This document shows, piece after piece, positions 10,255-19,824 of a stretch of 64,000 nt of DNA (positions are counted from its first letter, which is position 1; each line of letters begins with the position of its first letter). Below the pieces are notes generated by a model. The model was not told the origin of the DNA. It saw only the letters and a list, made by a program, of their open reading frames with translations, and did not search any database. Source of the stretch: Pseudogulbenkiania ferrooxidans 2002. GTDB lineage: Bacteria > Pseudomonadota > Gammaproteobacteria > Burkholderiales > Chromobacteriaceae. The DNA is taken from contig NZ_ACIS01000003.1 of assembly GCF_000174355.1 (NCBI RefSeq), forward strand, positions 418,561 through 482,560, read 5' to 3'. The translations under genes and the position numbers were made by a program.

Positions 10255-11295
10255 ATGAAACAGTCCATTCGCCTGGCCGCCTCGTTGGTTCTGACGGGGG
10301 CCGTTGTGTCCGGAACGGCTTTCGCCGCAGACATTACCGGTGCCGGCGCTACCTTCCCTTACCCGCTGTATGCAAAATGGGCCGAAGCCTACAAGGCGGC
10401 CAGCAACAACAGCATGAACTACCAGTCGATCGGTTCGGGCGGCGGCATCAAGCAGATCCAGTCGAAGACCGTTGATTTCGGTGCTTCCGACATGCCGTTG
10501 AAGCCGGAAGAACTGGCCAAGTCGGACCTGACCCAGTTCCCGACCGTGATCGGTGGCGTGGTGCCGGTGTACAACCTGCCGGGCGTGGCTGCAGGCCAGG
10601 TCAAATTCACCGGCGCGCTGCTGGCTGAGATATTCATGGGCAAGGTCAGCAAGTGGAACGACCCGGCCATCGCCAGCCTGAACCCGGGCGTCAAGCTGCC
10701 GGATCAGAAGATCACCGTGGTGCGCCGTTCGGACGGCTCCGGCACCACCTTCATCTTCACCAATTACCTGTCCAAGGTGTCCAGCGACTGGGCCGGCAAG
10801 GTGGGCTCCAACACCGCCGTGAACTGGCCGACCGGTGTGGGCGGCAAGGGTAACGAGGGCGTGGCCAACTACGTGACCCGCATCAAGGGTGCCATCGGCT
10901 ACGTCGAGTACGCCTACGCCAAGCAGAACAAGCTGTCCTACGGCCAGCTGCAGAACCAGGCTGGCGCCTATGTTGCCCCGAGCGAGGAGAGCTTCAAGGC
11001 CTCTGCCGGCAACGCCGACTGGAAGAACGCCCCGGGCTTCTACCTGATCCTGACCAACCAGCCGGGCAAGACCAGCTGGCCGATCTCCGGTGCCACCTTC
11101 ATCCTGATGCACAAGAAACAGGACAAGCCGGTACAGGGTAGTGAAGCGCTGAAGTTCTTCGACTGGGCGTACAAGAACGGCGACAAGACCGCGCTGGATC
11201 TGGATTACATTCCGATGCCGGCCAACGTCAAGGCCACCATCCGCGACAGCTGGAAGCAGATCACCGACAACAGCGGCAAGGCCATCTGGAAGTAA
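10255..11295 (+). CDS. pstS: phosphate ABC transporter, periplasmic phosphate-binding protein
   Basis: High-affinity phosphate-binding protein. The signal peptide (residues 1-24, cut near AFA-AD) is followed by ITGAGATFPYPLYAKW, the typical start of mature PstS. The phosphate-loop segments RSDGSGTTFIFTNYL and GKGNEGVANYV are present. It is 346 aa. A GGAG-type ribosome site precedes the ATG. It is first of pstSCAB and is separated from pstC by a terminator-like hairpin. Confidence 0.97.
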   Translation: MKQSIRLAASLVLTGAVVSGTAFAADITGAGATFPYPLYAKWAEAYKAASNNSMNYQSIGSGGGIKQIQSKTVDFGASDMPLKPEELAKSDLTQFPTVIGGVVPVYNLPGVAAGQVKFTGALLAEIFMGKVSKWNDPAIASLNPGVKLPDQKITVVRRSDGSGTTFIFTNYLSKVSSDWAGKVGSNTAVNWPTGVGGKGNEGVANYVTRIKGAIGYVEYAYAKQNKLSYGQLQNQAGAYVAPSEESFKASAGNADWKNAPGFYLILTNQPGKTSWPISGATFILMHKKQDKPVQGSEALKFFDWAYKNGDKTALDLDYIPMPANVKATIRDSWKQITDNSGKAIWK

Positions 11296-11358
11296 ATCGC
11301 CATATCAGACGGCGGCTGGCACAATGGGGGTTACGCCCTGCCAACGCCGGGCGATCAG

Positions 11359-11387
11359 GCCGGGGAGACGACTCTCCCCGGCTTTTT
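11359..11387 (+). terminator. hairpin with T run between pstS and pstC
   Basis: 9-bp stem GCCGGGGAG / CTCCCCGGC with a 6-nt loop and TTTTT. It probably ends most transcripts after pstS, with some read-through into pstCAB. This is the common way the binding protein is made in excess over the permease. Confidence 0.8.
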
Positions 11388-11415
11388 GTCTGGATCGAAA
11401 TACATAGAGCCATAC

Positions 11416-12378
11416 ATGGAAAAGTACAATAACGAGCAGCGGATGAACCGTCAGATGATGCTCGACAAGCTGTTCCGGAACGTCACGCGAATGTTCGCGT
11501 TCCTGGTTCTGGCGCTGTTGGTCGGCATCCTGATTTCTCTCGTCATTGGCGCCCTGCCCAGCATCAAGGCCTTCGGCTGGCAGTTCTTCATGACCAGCGA
11601 CTGGGACCCGGTATCCCAGAAGTTCGGCGCGCTGGTGCCGATTTACGGCACCTTGGCCACCTCGCTGATCGCCCTGTTGATCGGCGTGCCCGTCAGCTTC
11701 GGCATTGCCCTGTTCCTCACCGAACTGTGCCCGACTTGGCTCAAGCGCCCGCTGGGGATCGCCGTGGAGCTGTTGGCAGGCATTCCCTCCATCATCTACG
11801 GCATGTGGGGCTTGTTCGTGTTCGCCCCGCTGTTCGCCGACCACGTGCAGCCGATGCTGATCGACAACCTGGGCGAGCTGCCGCTGATCGGCTTCCTGTT
11901 CCAGGGCGCGCCGATGGGCATCGGCATCTTCACCGCCGGGCTGATCCTGGCGATCATGATCATTCCGTTCATCGCCTCGGTGATGCGCGACGTCTTCGAA
12001 GTCGTGCCGACCCTGCTCAAGGAATCGGCGTACGGCCTGGGCTCCACCACCTGGGAGGTGGTGCGTTACGTGGTGCTGCCCTACACCAAGACCGGCGTGG
12101 TCGGCGGCATCATGCTGGGACTCGGCCGTGCCCTGGGGGAAACCATGGCGGTGACCTTCGTGATCGGCAACTCGTCGAATTTCGCCACCGGCCTGTTCGA
12201 GCCGGGCAACTCGATTGCCTCGTCGCTGGCCAACGAATTTGCCGAGGCGAGCGGCGAACTGTACATGTCCTCGCTGATTCAACTCGGCCTGATTCTGTTC
12301 TTCATCACCTTCGTCGTGCTGGCCTGCTCCAAGATGCTGCTGCTGCGCCTGAAAAAGCAGGAAGGGAAGGCATCATAA
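11416..12378 (+). CDS. pstC: phosphate ABC transporter permease PstC
   Basis: Inner-membrane permease. An in-frame TTG at 11386 lies inside the upstream terminator, so the ATG at 11416 ([15 protein letters not shown]) is chosen, giving 320 aa. It has six predicted helices and the coupling loop [21 protein letters not shown]. The stop overlaps the pstA start (TAATG). Confidence 0.95.
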   Translation: MEKYNNEQRMNRQMMLDKLFRNVTRMFAFLVLALLVGILISLVIGALPSIKAFGWQFFMTSDWDPVSQKFGALVPIYGTLATSLIALLIGVPVSFGIALFLTELCPTWLKRPLGIAVELLAGIPSIIYGMWGLFVFAPLFADHVQPMLIDNLGELPLIGFLFQGAPMGIGIFTAGLILAIMIIPFIASVMRDVFEVVPTLLKESAYGLGSTTWEVVRYVVLPYTKTGVVGGIMLGLGRALGETMAVTFVIGNSSNFATGLFEPGNSIASSLANEFAEASGELYMSSLIQLGLILFFITFVVLACSKMLLLRLKKQEGKAS

Positions 12379-13304
12379 TGAATGATCGTACACATATCCC
12401 TGCGGCCATCCCGTCCCCTGCGACCGAGAGCCCGGGACAGACTGGGCGCTTTGCCATGGATCCATCGATTTACCGCCGCCGCCGCCTCATCAACGCCATC
12501 AACATGGGGGCGTCGATGATGGCGATGATGTTTGGCCTGTTCTGGCTGTTCTGGATCCTGTGGACCCTGATCGACCAGGGCCTGGGCGGACTGTCGCTCG
12601 ACGTGTTCAGCCGCAGCACGCCCCCCCCGGGCAGCGTCGGCGGCCTGGCCAACGCCATCTACGGCAGCCTGCTGATGACGCTGTTCGGCACCCTGATCGG
12701 CACCCCGATCGGCATCCTGGCCGGCATCTACCTGGCGGAGTTCGGCCAACGTGGCTGGCTGGCGCCGGCGACCCGTTTCATCAACGACATCCTGCTGTCG
12801 GCACCGTCGATCGTGATCGGCCTGTTCATCTACGAGATGTACGTGGTCAGCGTCGGCCATTTCTCCGGCTGGGCCGGGGCGCTGGCCTTGTCGATCCTGG
12901 TGATCCCGGTGGTGGTGCGCACCACCGAGAACATGCTGCGGCTGGTGCCGGGGAGCCTGCGCGAAGCCGCGGCGGCCCTGGGGGCACCGCAGTGGAAGGT
13001 AACGCTGTACGTGACGCTGCGCTCGGCCAAGGCCGGAGTGCTGACCGGCATCCTGCTGGCGGTGGCGCGCATTTCCGGCGAGACCGCGCCGCTGTTGTTC
13101 ACCGCGCTGAACAACCAGTTCTGGAACAGCAATATGAACCAGCCGATGGCCAACCTGCCGATCGTGATCTTCCAGTTTGCCATGAGCCCCTACGCGGACT
13201 GGCACACCCTGGCCTGGGCCGGGTCGCTGTTGATCACCTTCAGCGTGCTGGCGCTGAACATCGTTGCCCGCTGGATGGGCAGTCAGAAAACCCAATCGCA
13301 TTAA
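12378..13304 (+). CDS. pstA: phosphate ABC transporter permease PstA
   Basis: Second permease subunit, 308 aa, starting with the ATG that shares its A with the pstC stop. It has a polar N-terminus of ~45 residues, then helices. The EAA-type loop [20 protein letters not shown] marks contact with the ATPase. It carries one GTTGGCCGAA copy in reverse orientation (12741-12750). Confidence 0.95.
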   Translation: MNDRTHIPAAIPSPATESPGQTGRFAMDPSIYRRRRLINAINMGASMMAMMFGLFWLFWILWTLIDQGLGGLSLDVFSRSTPPPGSVGGLANAIYGSLLMTLFGTLIGTPIGILAGIYLAEFGQRGWLAPATRFINDILLSAPSIVIGLFIYEMYVVSVGHFSGWAGALALSILVIPVVVRTTENMLRLVPGSLREAAAALGAPQWKVTLYVTLRSAKAGVLTGILLAVARISGETAPLLFTALNNQFWNSNMNQPMANLPIVIFQFAMSPYADWHTLAWAGSLLITFSVLALNIVARWMGSQKTQSH

Positions 13305-13316
13305 GGCTTGACGGAC

Positions 13317-14081
13317 ATGGCTGAAAACAACATCAAGCTTCAGGTCAAGAATCTGAACTTTTACTACGGCAAGTTTCACGCCCTGAAGGGCATCAACCTC
13401 GACATCGCCTCGCGCAAGGTGACCGCCTTCATCGGCCCCTCGGGCTGCGGCAAATCGACCCTGCTGCGAACCTTCAACCGCATGTTCCAGCTCTACCCCG
13501 GGCTGAACGCGGAAGGCGAGATCCTGCTCGACGGCCACAACATCCTCGGCCGCGACGTCGACATCAACCTGCTGCGCGCCAAGGTCGGCATGGTGTTCCA
13601 GAAGCCGACGCCGTTCCCGATGTCGATCTACGACAACATCACCTTCGGCGTGAAGCTGTACGAGAAGCTGTCGAAGGCGGAGATGGACGATCGCGTGGAA
13701 TGGGCGCTGCGCAAGGCGGCGCTGTGGAACGAGGTGAAGGACAAGCTGAAGCAGTCGGGCAACTCGCTGTCCGGCGGCCAGCAGCAGCGCCTGTGCATCG
13801 CCCGTGCCGTGGCTTCGCGTCCGGAAGTGCTGCTGCTCGACGAACCGACCTCGGCACTGGACCCGATCTCGACCGCCCACATCGAAGAGCTGATCCATGA
13901 GCTGAAAGAGGACTACACCATCGCCATCGTGACCCACAACATGCAGCAGGCGGCGCGGGTATCCGACTACACCGCCTACATGTACCTGGGCGAAATGGTC
14001 GAGTTCGGCGATACCGATGCGATCTTCACCACACCGAAGAAGAAGGCGACCGAGGATTACATCACCGGCAAGTTCGGCTGA
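13317..14081 (+). CDS. pstB: phosphate ABC transporter ATP-binding protein
   Basis: ATPase of the Pst transporter. The Walker A motif is [13 protein letters not shown], the ABC signature [14 protein letters not shown] and Walker [14 protein letters not shown]. The ATG at 13317 gives 254 aa and has AAGG at good spacing; an in-frame TTG at 13308 is less likely. No phoU follows. Confidence 0.97.
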   Translation: MAENNIKLQVKNLNFYYGKFHALKGINLDIASRKVTAFIGPSGCGKSTLLRTFNRMFQLYPGLNAEGEILLDGHNILGRDVDINLLRAKVGMVFQKPTPFPMSIYDNITFGVKLYEKLSKAEMDDRVEWALRKAALWNEVKDKLKQSGNSLSGGQQQRLCIARAVASRPEVLLLDEPTSALDPISTAHIEELIHELKEDYTIAIVTHNMQQAARVSDYTAYMYLGEMVEFGDTDAIFTTPKKKATEDYITGKFG

Positions 14082-14104
14082 TTGCCGCTACCTCACGCCA
14101 TTTG

Positions 14105-14131
14105 CCACGCCCCTGCCTGCAGGGGCGTTTT
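14105..14131 (+). terminator. terminator after pstB
   Basis: Inverted repeat ACGCCCCTGC / GCAGGGGCGT followed by TTTTGC, 25 bases past the pstB stop. It closes the pst operon. Confidence 0.8.
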
Positions 14132-14297
14132 GCGTTGGGGATGCCCCGTGGCGAGACTATGACAGAATGCTGGATTTGCCGCCGTCAAGTTGGCGTGGCG
14201 CACCCAGCCTCCATTGCCACACCCGGCGTGAAAAACTTGACGTTCCCACGGCCAAAGCCAACAATTCCGCCCTTCTTTCATCTTATTGAAACTTATC

Positions 14298-15758
14298 ATG
14301 CTGGACATCTTTTCAGGGCTGGAAACCCATGTGGCCCTGACCCTGATCCTGTCACTGGGCTTCGTGCTGGCCTTCGAATTCATCAATGGCTTCCATGACA
14401 CCGCCAACGCCGTGGCGACGGTGATCTATACCCAGTCGATGAAACCGCAGGCGGCAGTCATGCTGTCGGGCATCTTCAACTTCCTCGGGGTGCTGACCGG
14501 CGGTCTGGCCGTGGCCTACGCCATCGTCAACCTGTTGCCGGTGGACCTGCTGGTGGCGGTCAACTCGAACCGCGGCATGGTAATGGTGTTCTCGCTGCTG
14601 GCCTCGGCCATCATCTGGAACCTCGGCACCTGGTATTTCGGCATCCCCTCCTCCAGTTCGCACACCCTGATCGGCTCGATCCTCGGCATCGGCATCGGCA
14701 ACTCGCTGATCAACGGCACCGATGTCAGCACCGGCATCAACTGGGGCAAGGCGATCGACGTCGGCATGTCGCTGCTGTTTTCGCCGCTGTTCGGCGCCGG
14801 CCTGGCCGGCCTGCTGCTCTACCTGCTGATGAACTGGTGGCCGCGCAGCAACATCCACAAGAGCCCGTTCCAGCGCCAGCAGATCGAAGGCCGCAAGCAT
14901 CCGCCGTTCTGGGCGCGCTTCATGCTGATCGTGTCGTCGATGGGGCTGAGCTTCTCGCACGGCTCGAACGATGGTCAGAAGGGGGTCGGCCTGGTGATGC
15001 TGGTGCTGATCGGCATCGTGCCGGCGCAGTTCGTGGTGAACCTGGACAGCGACCCGATCCAGATCGAACACACCAAGATCGCCGCGCTGCAGCTCAAGGA
15101 GCTGTACCAGCGCAACGAAGCGGCGATCGTGGCGCAGTACCCGGCCTCCGCCAAGCCGAAGCAGGCGTTCAGCTGCAGCCCGGCGGCCACGCAACAGTAC
15201 GCCGGCACGCTGCTGTCGGCGATCGGCGAGGCCCGAAGCTTCCCGCAGTTGCCGGAAAGCCAGCGCTGGGCTATCCGCACCCAGCTGATCTGCCTGGCCG
15301 ACAGCGCCAAGAAGATCGCCAAGATCGCCAGCATCGGCGACGTCGAGAAGAAACAGCTCAAGGGCATCCAGCGCGACCTGACTGTCACCACCGAGTACGC
15401 CCCGATGTGGGTGATCGCGGCGGTGGCGCTGGCCATGGGCATCGGTACCATGGTGGGCTGGAAGCGCGTGGCACTGACCGTGGGCGAGAAGATCGGCAAG
15501 AAGGACATGACCTATTCGCAGGGGATGTCGGCACAGATCGTCACCGGCGTGGCGATCGGTCTGGCCAGCCTGGTGGGGGCCCCGGCCTCGACCACCCACG
15601 TGCTGTCGAGCGCGGTGGCGGGCACCATGGTGGTAGGCCGTTCCGGCCTGCAGCTGTCGACGCTGAAAAGCATCCTGATGGCGTGGATTCTGACGCTGCC
15701 GGTGTGCATCGGTCTGTCGATCGGCTTCTACTACCTCGGCGTACATCTGTTCGTCTGA
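14298..15758 (+). CDS. inorganic phosphate transporter, PiT family
   Basis: Low-affinity phosphate (metal-phosphate) symporter. The diagnostic repeats are present at both ends: GFHDTANAVATVIYT near residue 40 and VGAPASTTHVLSSAVAGT in the C-terminal half, along with SSSHTLIGSILGIGIGN and FSHGSNDGQKGVG. The ATG at 14298 gives 486 aa. Its place right behind pstSCAB pairs high- and low-affinity uptake, although the terminator at 14105 separates the transcripts. Confidence 0.92.
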   Translation: MLDIFSGLETHVALTLILSLGFVLAFEFINGFHDTANAVATVIYTQSMKPQAAVMLSGIFNFLGVLTGGLAVAYAIVNLLPVDLLVAVNSNRGMVMVFSLLASAIIWNLGTWYFGIPSSSSHTLIGSILGIGIGNSLINGTDVSTGINWGKAIDVGMSLLFSPLFGAGLAGLLLYLLMNWWPRSNIHKSPFQRQQIEGRKHPPFWARFMLIVSSMGLSFSHGSNDGQKGVGLVMLVLIGIVPAQFVVNLDSDPIQIEHTKIAALQLKELYQRNEAAIVAQYPASAKPKQAFSCSPAATQQYAGTLLSAIGEARSFPQLPESQRWAIRTQLICLADSAKKIAKIASIGDVEKKQLKGIQRDLTVTTEYAPMWVIAAVALAMGIGTMVGWKRVALTVGEKIGKKDMTYSQGMSAQIVTGVAIGLASLVGAPASTTHVLSSAVAGTMVVGRSGLQLSTLKSILMAWILTLPVCIGLSIGFYYLGVHLFV

Positions 15759-15778
15759 GCATCGCCACCGGACAAGAC

Positions 15779-15806
15779 CAGGGCCGCTTCGCGCGGCCCT
15801 TTTTTC
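15779..15806. terminator. shared terminator between the Pit gene and recG
   Basis: GGGCCGC / GCGGCCC hairpin followed on the plus strand by TTTTTT. It lies between convergent genes and overlaps the last bases of recG. Confidence 0.75.
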
Positions 15807-17853
15807 ATGCCTTGAGGAAGTGTTCGCGCCCGGCCAGCCAGCGTGTGAGATGGGCCGCGGCTTCGTTCGGCCAACGTTTGAGCAGCTCGGGGGCCAGTTC
15901 CTTGGCCGCTTCCAGCAGTTCGATATCCTGCTCCAGGTCGGCGAAGCGCAGCATCGGCAGGCCGCTCTGGCGGGCGCCGAGGAATTCGCCGGGCCCGCGG
16001 ATGTTGAGGTCCTGGCGCGCGATCTCGAAGCCATCGGTGTTTTCGTAGATCACCTTGAGCCGTGCCTTGGCCAGTTCCGACAGCGGGGTATCGAACATCA
16101 GCACGCAGGCGCTCTTGGCGGCGCCGCGTCCGACGCGGCCGCGCAACTGGTGCAGTTGCGCCAAGCCCATGCGTTCGGCGTGCTCGATCACCATCAGGCT
16201 GGCGTTGGGCACGTCGACGCCGACCTCGATCACCGTGGTGGCCACCAGCACCTGCAGCTCGTTGGCGGCAAACGCCGCCATCACCGCCGCCTTTTCTGCC
16301 GGTTTCATGCGGCCGTGCACCAGGCCGACGCCCCATTGCGGCAGGTCTTCGGCCAACTGGGCGTGGGTGTCGACCGCAGTCTGCAGCTGCAGCGTTTCCG
16401 ATTCCTCGATCAGCGGGCACACCCAGTAGGCCTGCTGGCCGCCGCTGCAGGTGCGGTCGACGTAGGCCACCACCTCGTCGCGGCGCGCGCTGTTGATCAG
16501 CTTGGTGACGATCGGGGTGCGCCCCGGCGGCAATTCGTCGATCACCGAGACGTCGAGGTCGGCGTAGAAGCTCATCGCCAGTGTGCGCGGGATCGGCGTG
16601 GCCGACATCATCAGCTGGTGCGGCTCGCCGCCCTTGCCCTGCAGCGCCAGGCGCTGGCCGACGCCGAAGCGGTGCTGCTCGTCGACGATGGACAGGCCCA
16701 GGTTGTCGAACACCACCTCGTCCTGGAACAGCGCGTGGGTGCCGATCACCAGCCGCGCCTGGCCGCTGGCGACCTGCTCCAGCGCGGCAGTCTTCTGTTT
16801 CTTGCGCAGCGAGCCACTGAGCCAGGCCACCTCGATGCCGAGCGGCGCCAGCCAGGCGGCCAGCTTGAGGTAGTGCTGTTCGGCGAGGATCTCGGTCGGC
16901 GCCATCAGCGCCACCTGGAAGCCGGCCTCGATCGCCGCCAGCGCGCTCAGCGCCGCGACCACGGTCTTGCCGCTGCCGACGTCGCCCTGCAGCAGGCGGT
17001 GCATGGGGTGGGGCTGCGCCAGGTCGGCGGTGATTTCCCCCAGCACCTTCTGCTGCGCTGCCGTCAGGGCGAACGGCAGGCTGTCGGATAGCGCGGCGCG
17101 CAGCCGTCCGTCGCCGGCGATCACCGGCGCCTTGCCGCGCCGTCGCGCCCGGTACGCCAGCCGCATCGACAGCTGCTGCGCCAGCAGTTCGTCGAACTTC
17201 AACCGCTGCCAGGCCGGCAGCGCCGGGTCGGCAAGCTGGGTGGCGGAGTATTCCGGCGTTGGCGCGTGCAGCAGGCGGATAGAGTCGGCAAACGGCACCA
17301 GCCCGTGGTGCTCGCGTACCGCCTCCGGCAGGGTGTCGCTCAGGCTCTGCGCCTTCAGTTCGGCGTGGATCAGCCGGCGCAGCACCGGCTGGGTCAGTCC
17401 GTTGACGGTGGGGTAGACCGGCGTGAGGCTGTCGGCCAGCGGATCGCCCTCCAGCACCTCGCGAATCTTCGGATGCACCATCTCGTCGCCGCGAAAACCG
17501 CGCCGCACCTCGCCCAGCGCGCGCACACGCTGGCCTTGCGCCAGCTGCTTGAGATGATTGGGATAGAAATGGATGAAGCGCAGCATCAGCGTGCCGCTCT
17601 TGTCCTCGAGCTGCACCAGGAGCTGCTTGCGCGGGCGGTACTGTACTTCGTGCGCCACCACCTCGCCCTCCACCAGCACCGCCTGGCCATACGGCGCCTG
17701 GGCGATCGGGTAGAGGTGGGTCTCGTCCTCGTAGCGCAGCGGCAGATGCAGAACGAGGTCGAAACGGCGGCGAATGCCCAGCTTCTCCAGCCGCTTGGCG
17801 GTGGCGGGCGCCACGGCGGGCGGCTGGCTGGCGATATCGGGAAAGGTGCTCAT
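15805..17853 (-). CDS. recG: ATP-dependent DNA helicase RecG
   Basis: Branch-migrating helicase that reverses stalled forks and processes Holliday junctions. The N-terminal wedge (OB-fold) domain covers residues ~50-170. Walker A is LLQGDVGSGKTVVAAL, the DExH-type motif DEQHRFGVGQR and motif III MSATPIPRTLAM. The C-terminal helicase domain has HGRMKPAEKAAVM and QLRGRVGRG. The ATG at 17853 gives 682 aa; a GTG just upstream is possible. It holds two GTTGGCCGAA copies. Confidence 0.97.
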   Translation of the reverse strand: MSTFPDIASQPPAVAPATAKRLEKLGIRRRFDLVLHLPLRYEDETHLYPIAQAPYGQAVLVEGEVVAHEVQYRPRKQLLVQLEDKSGTLMLRFIHFYPNHLKQLAQGQRVRALGEVRRGFRGDEMVHPKIREVLEGDPLADSLTPVYPTVNGLTQPVLRRLIHAELKAQSLSDTLPEAVREHHGLVPFADSIRLLHAPTPEYSATQLADPALPAWQRLKFDELLAQQLSMRLAYRARRRGKAPVIAGDGRLRAALSDSLPFALTAAQQKVLGEITADLAQPHPMHRLLQGDVGSGKTVVAALSALAAIEAGFQVALMAPTEILAEQHYLKLAAWLAPLGIEVAWLSGSLRKKQKTAALEQVASGQARLVIGTHALFQDEVVFDNLGLSIVDEQHRFGVGQRLALQGKGGEPHQLMMSATPIPRTLAMSFYADLDVSVIDELPPGRTPIVTKLINSARRDEVVAYVDRTCSGGQQAYWVCPLIEESETLQLQTAVDTHAQLAEDLPQWGVGLVHGRMKPAEKAAVMAAFAANELQVLVATTVIEVGVDVPNASLMVIEHAERMGLAQLHQLRGRVGRGAAKSACVLMFDTPLSELAKARLKVIYENTDGFEIARQDLNIRGPGEFLGARQSGLPMLRFADLEQDIELLEAAKELAPELLKRWPNEAAAHLTRWLAGREHFLKA

Positions 17854-17873
17854 CACCGGCCGATTGTACCGAA

Positions 17874-17911
17874 AAACAAAAAGGCGGAAGACACTGCGGT
17901 GTCATCCGCCC
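17874..17911 (-). terminator. terminator upstream of recG
   Basis: On the minus strand GGCGGATGACAC pairs with GTGTCTTCCGCC around TGCG-like loop bases, followed by TTTTTGTTTTT. It would stop transcripts arriving from the DUF2147 gene before recG. The recG start lies about 20 bases further on. Confidence 0.75.
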
Positions 17912-17983
17912 CGGGAGGGTCTGGCTGCTGCTGGATTTAACCCCGGCAGGCGAGCGAGCCGAGGCAGGTGGAGTGCGGCCGAA

Positions 17984-18024
17984 GCACAGGAACCGGGATG
18001 TAAACGGAGTACATGAGGATTCCG
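17984..18024 (+). repeat. dispersed hairpin repeat, copy A
   Basis: Matches 55172-55211 over 40 bases: GCACAGGAACCGGGATG aligns with GCACAGAAACCGGAATG, and CATGAGGATTCCG with CATGAGGATTTCG. Both fold as CGG(A/G)AT plus a short inner stem, closed by ATT(C/T)CG with an ATGAGG bulge. The inner stem pairs G-C, T-A, A-T here and G-C, G-C, A-T, C-G in copy B, so at least one pair covaries. The rest of 17911-18124 holds no gene that I can support. Confidence 0.6.
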
Positions 18025-18124
18025 TATCGCGGAGCGAATTGCTGTGTGCAAATCTCCGCTATAAAGTCGCACGCACTCCGCCGGCACTCAAGAGGCGAAG
18101 GCCCAGCCGCCGGATGTCATGCGC

Positions 18125-18559
18125 TTACTGGCGCTCCCACACCTGGGTCCGCCCCAGCAGCGACACGCCGAGGAAACCGCGCACCTCCAGCTTGTTGCCG
18201 CCGTCCACCAGTTTCATCTTGGCGCTGTAGACCTTGCCCGACTTGGGATCGAGTATCTCGCCGCCGTTCCAGACTTCACCGTCCTTCTTCAGGCCCCAGA
18301 CGATGGTCAGGCCGTTGATCGGCTTGCCCTTGTTGGCGCCGTCGCACTTCTCACACACAGCGTCCGGCTTGTTGAACAGCTTGACGATCCGGCCGGAGAG
18401 CTGGCCGTCGGCGCCCTCGCTGATCTGCACCAGCGCCTTGGCCTGCTTGGTTTCGTCGTCGATGGTCTTCCAGGTGCCGGCGGCGCTTTGCGCCCAGGCC
18501 GCCGGTGTCAGCAGCACGCAGGCCAGGACCAGCAGGGTTGCTCTTGTAGCGTTTTTCAT
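18125..18559 (-). CDS. secreted DUF2147 family protein
   Basis: 144-residue exported protein. The signal peptide MKNATRATLLVLACVLLTPAAWAQ is followed by AAGTWKTIDDETKQAKALVQI, typical of DUF2147. Two Cys in the CEKCDG segment are also common there. A longer reading frame runs upstream to 18688, but the ATG at 18559 has GAGGAG-like bases in front and yields the signal peptide. Its biochemical role is not known. Transcription probably ends at 17874-17911. Confidence 0.85.
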   Translation of the reverse strand: MKNATRATLLVLACVLLTPAAWAQSAAGTWKTIDDETKQAKALVQISEGADGQLSGRIVKLFNKPDAVCEKCDGANKGKPINGLTIVWGLKKDGEVWNGGEILDPKSGKVYSAKMKLVDGGNKLEVRGFLGVSLLGRTQVWERQ

Positions 18560-18641
18560 GGTGTTTTCTCCTCGTGTCAGCCCACTATTTAAACGTTGGT
18601 TTGGAGCCGTGACTCGAGGATGCCCGCGCACCGGGCCAGCG

Positions 18642-19487
18642 TCAAGAATCGGGCAGCTCGAACACCCCGGACGCGACAAAAATGACACGCCCGCCCACCC
18701 TCACGCGGCCCGCCGCATCGACCGACAGTTGCAGCACGTTGAGGCGGTCGATGGCGTGCCCCTGCTCGATGCGCCAAGCCAGAGGATGGCGCCCGTTCAG
18801 CGCGCACCAGCCGCCCAGGTTGGCACAGGCCGAACCGGTGCCCGGATCCTCGATCACCGCGCCGTGCTGCTCGAAGAACAGCCGCACCGTGGCGACGTTG
18901 TCGCCCTCGTGCCACAGATAGGCAACGCTGCGCCCTGGCTGGAGCGTGGCGCGCTGCATGAACAACTGGGGGTCGGGGCGCGCCGCCAATACCGCCTCAC
19001 GGCTGGCTATACGCACCAGCAGCTGCTCGGTGCCGGTGTCGAGCCATTCCGGTGCGGCGACGATGTCGGCTTCGGCCAACCCCAGCATCGCGGCGGTATC
19101 CGCCAAGCCGAGTCCGGACGGGCGTGCCGTGGCGGCGTTGGCCTGCAGCGTGAACACGCCATCGCGCTGCGTCAGCGGAATTGGTCCGGCCTCGGTTTGC
19201 AGCACGAAGTCGTCGCCGGCCCGCCCCAGCCGATGCAGCACCGCGGCGCTGCCGAGCGTGGGGTGGCCGGCAAATGGCATTTCGTAACTTGGGGTGAAGA
19301 TGCGCAGGCGTGCCGCCGCCTTACTGGAGGGGAACAAAAACACCGTTTCCGACAGGTTGAACTGGCGCGCGATGGCCTGCATGGCCGCATCGTCTAGCCC
19401 TTCGGCATCGGTGAAGACCGCCAGCGGGTTGCCGCCGAAGTGGCTTTCGGCGAACACGTTGACAAGCTGGAAGGGGAACAGGTGCAT
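18642..19487 (-). CDS. PhzF family isomerase
   Basis: 281-residue protein of the PhzF / diaminopimelate-epimerase-like fold. The N-terminus HLFPFQLVNVFAESHFGGNPLAVF, the segment FNLSETVFLFP and FTPSYEMPFAGHPTLGSAAVL are characteristic; the catalytic Glu of PhzF lies in the SET motif. The C-terminal half has GTGSACANLGGW. It is a stand-alone gene without phenazine genes nearby, so the substrate is unknown. Confidence 0.9.
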   Translation of the reverse strand: MHLFPFQLVNVFAESHFGGNPLAVFTDAEGLDDAAMQAIARQFNLSETVFLFPSSKAAARLRIFTPSYEMPFAGHPTLGSAAVLHRLGRAGDDFVLQTEAGPIPLTQRDGVFTLQANAATARPSGLGLADTAAMLGLAEADIVAAPEWLDTGTEQLLVRIASREAVLAARPDPQLFMQRATLQPGRSVAYLWHEGDNVATVRLFFEQHGAVIEDPGTGSACANLGGWCALNGRHPLAWRIEQGHAIDRLNVLQLSVDAAGRVRVGGRVIFVASGVFELPDS

Positions 19488-19824
19488 CGCGACTCCTCGG
19501 CAGGCAATGAAAATGCTTGATTAGGCCATAGCCCCTCGCCTCACGACAGATGACGCCGCCAAACAGTCTGTTCTGCGCCGGCGTCATGACGCGCTACCGC
19601 GCGGCCCCGCACACAGCGGATGCTGCGTTTTTTCTCATCAGTGAAATTTGTTATGATCCTCGGCTGATGCGCTTGTTTTCAATTGCTTTATCGTCGTAAA
19701 ACACACACCTTTCACTACGTAAAAGCCGAAAGCCATCGATCAGCGGACTGTCATGCATCAGCGCCAAAAGCGCTGCCGGCATCCTGCCCGCCCTTGCCAA
19801 CCCACGATCTGCGACAGGGACCTT
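19488..19824. other. 337-bp intergenic region between the phzF-like gene and sstT
   Basis: No gene seen. It holds a 9-bp inverted repeat ATGACGCCG (19550-19558) / CGGCGTCAT (19579-19587). A -10-like TATGAT stands at 19652-19657 without a good -35. It probably carries the divergent promoters of the two flanking genes. Confidence 0.4.

Noticed and set aside
12279..13937. 552-codon open frame on the minus strand
   Set aside because: Antisense shadow of pstA and pstB; low-complexity His/Gln/Arg composition and no ribosome site.
15731..17905. 724-codon frame overlapping recG on the same strand
   Set aside because: Out-of-frame shadow of recG with an Arg/Ala/Gly-rich translation.
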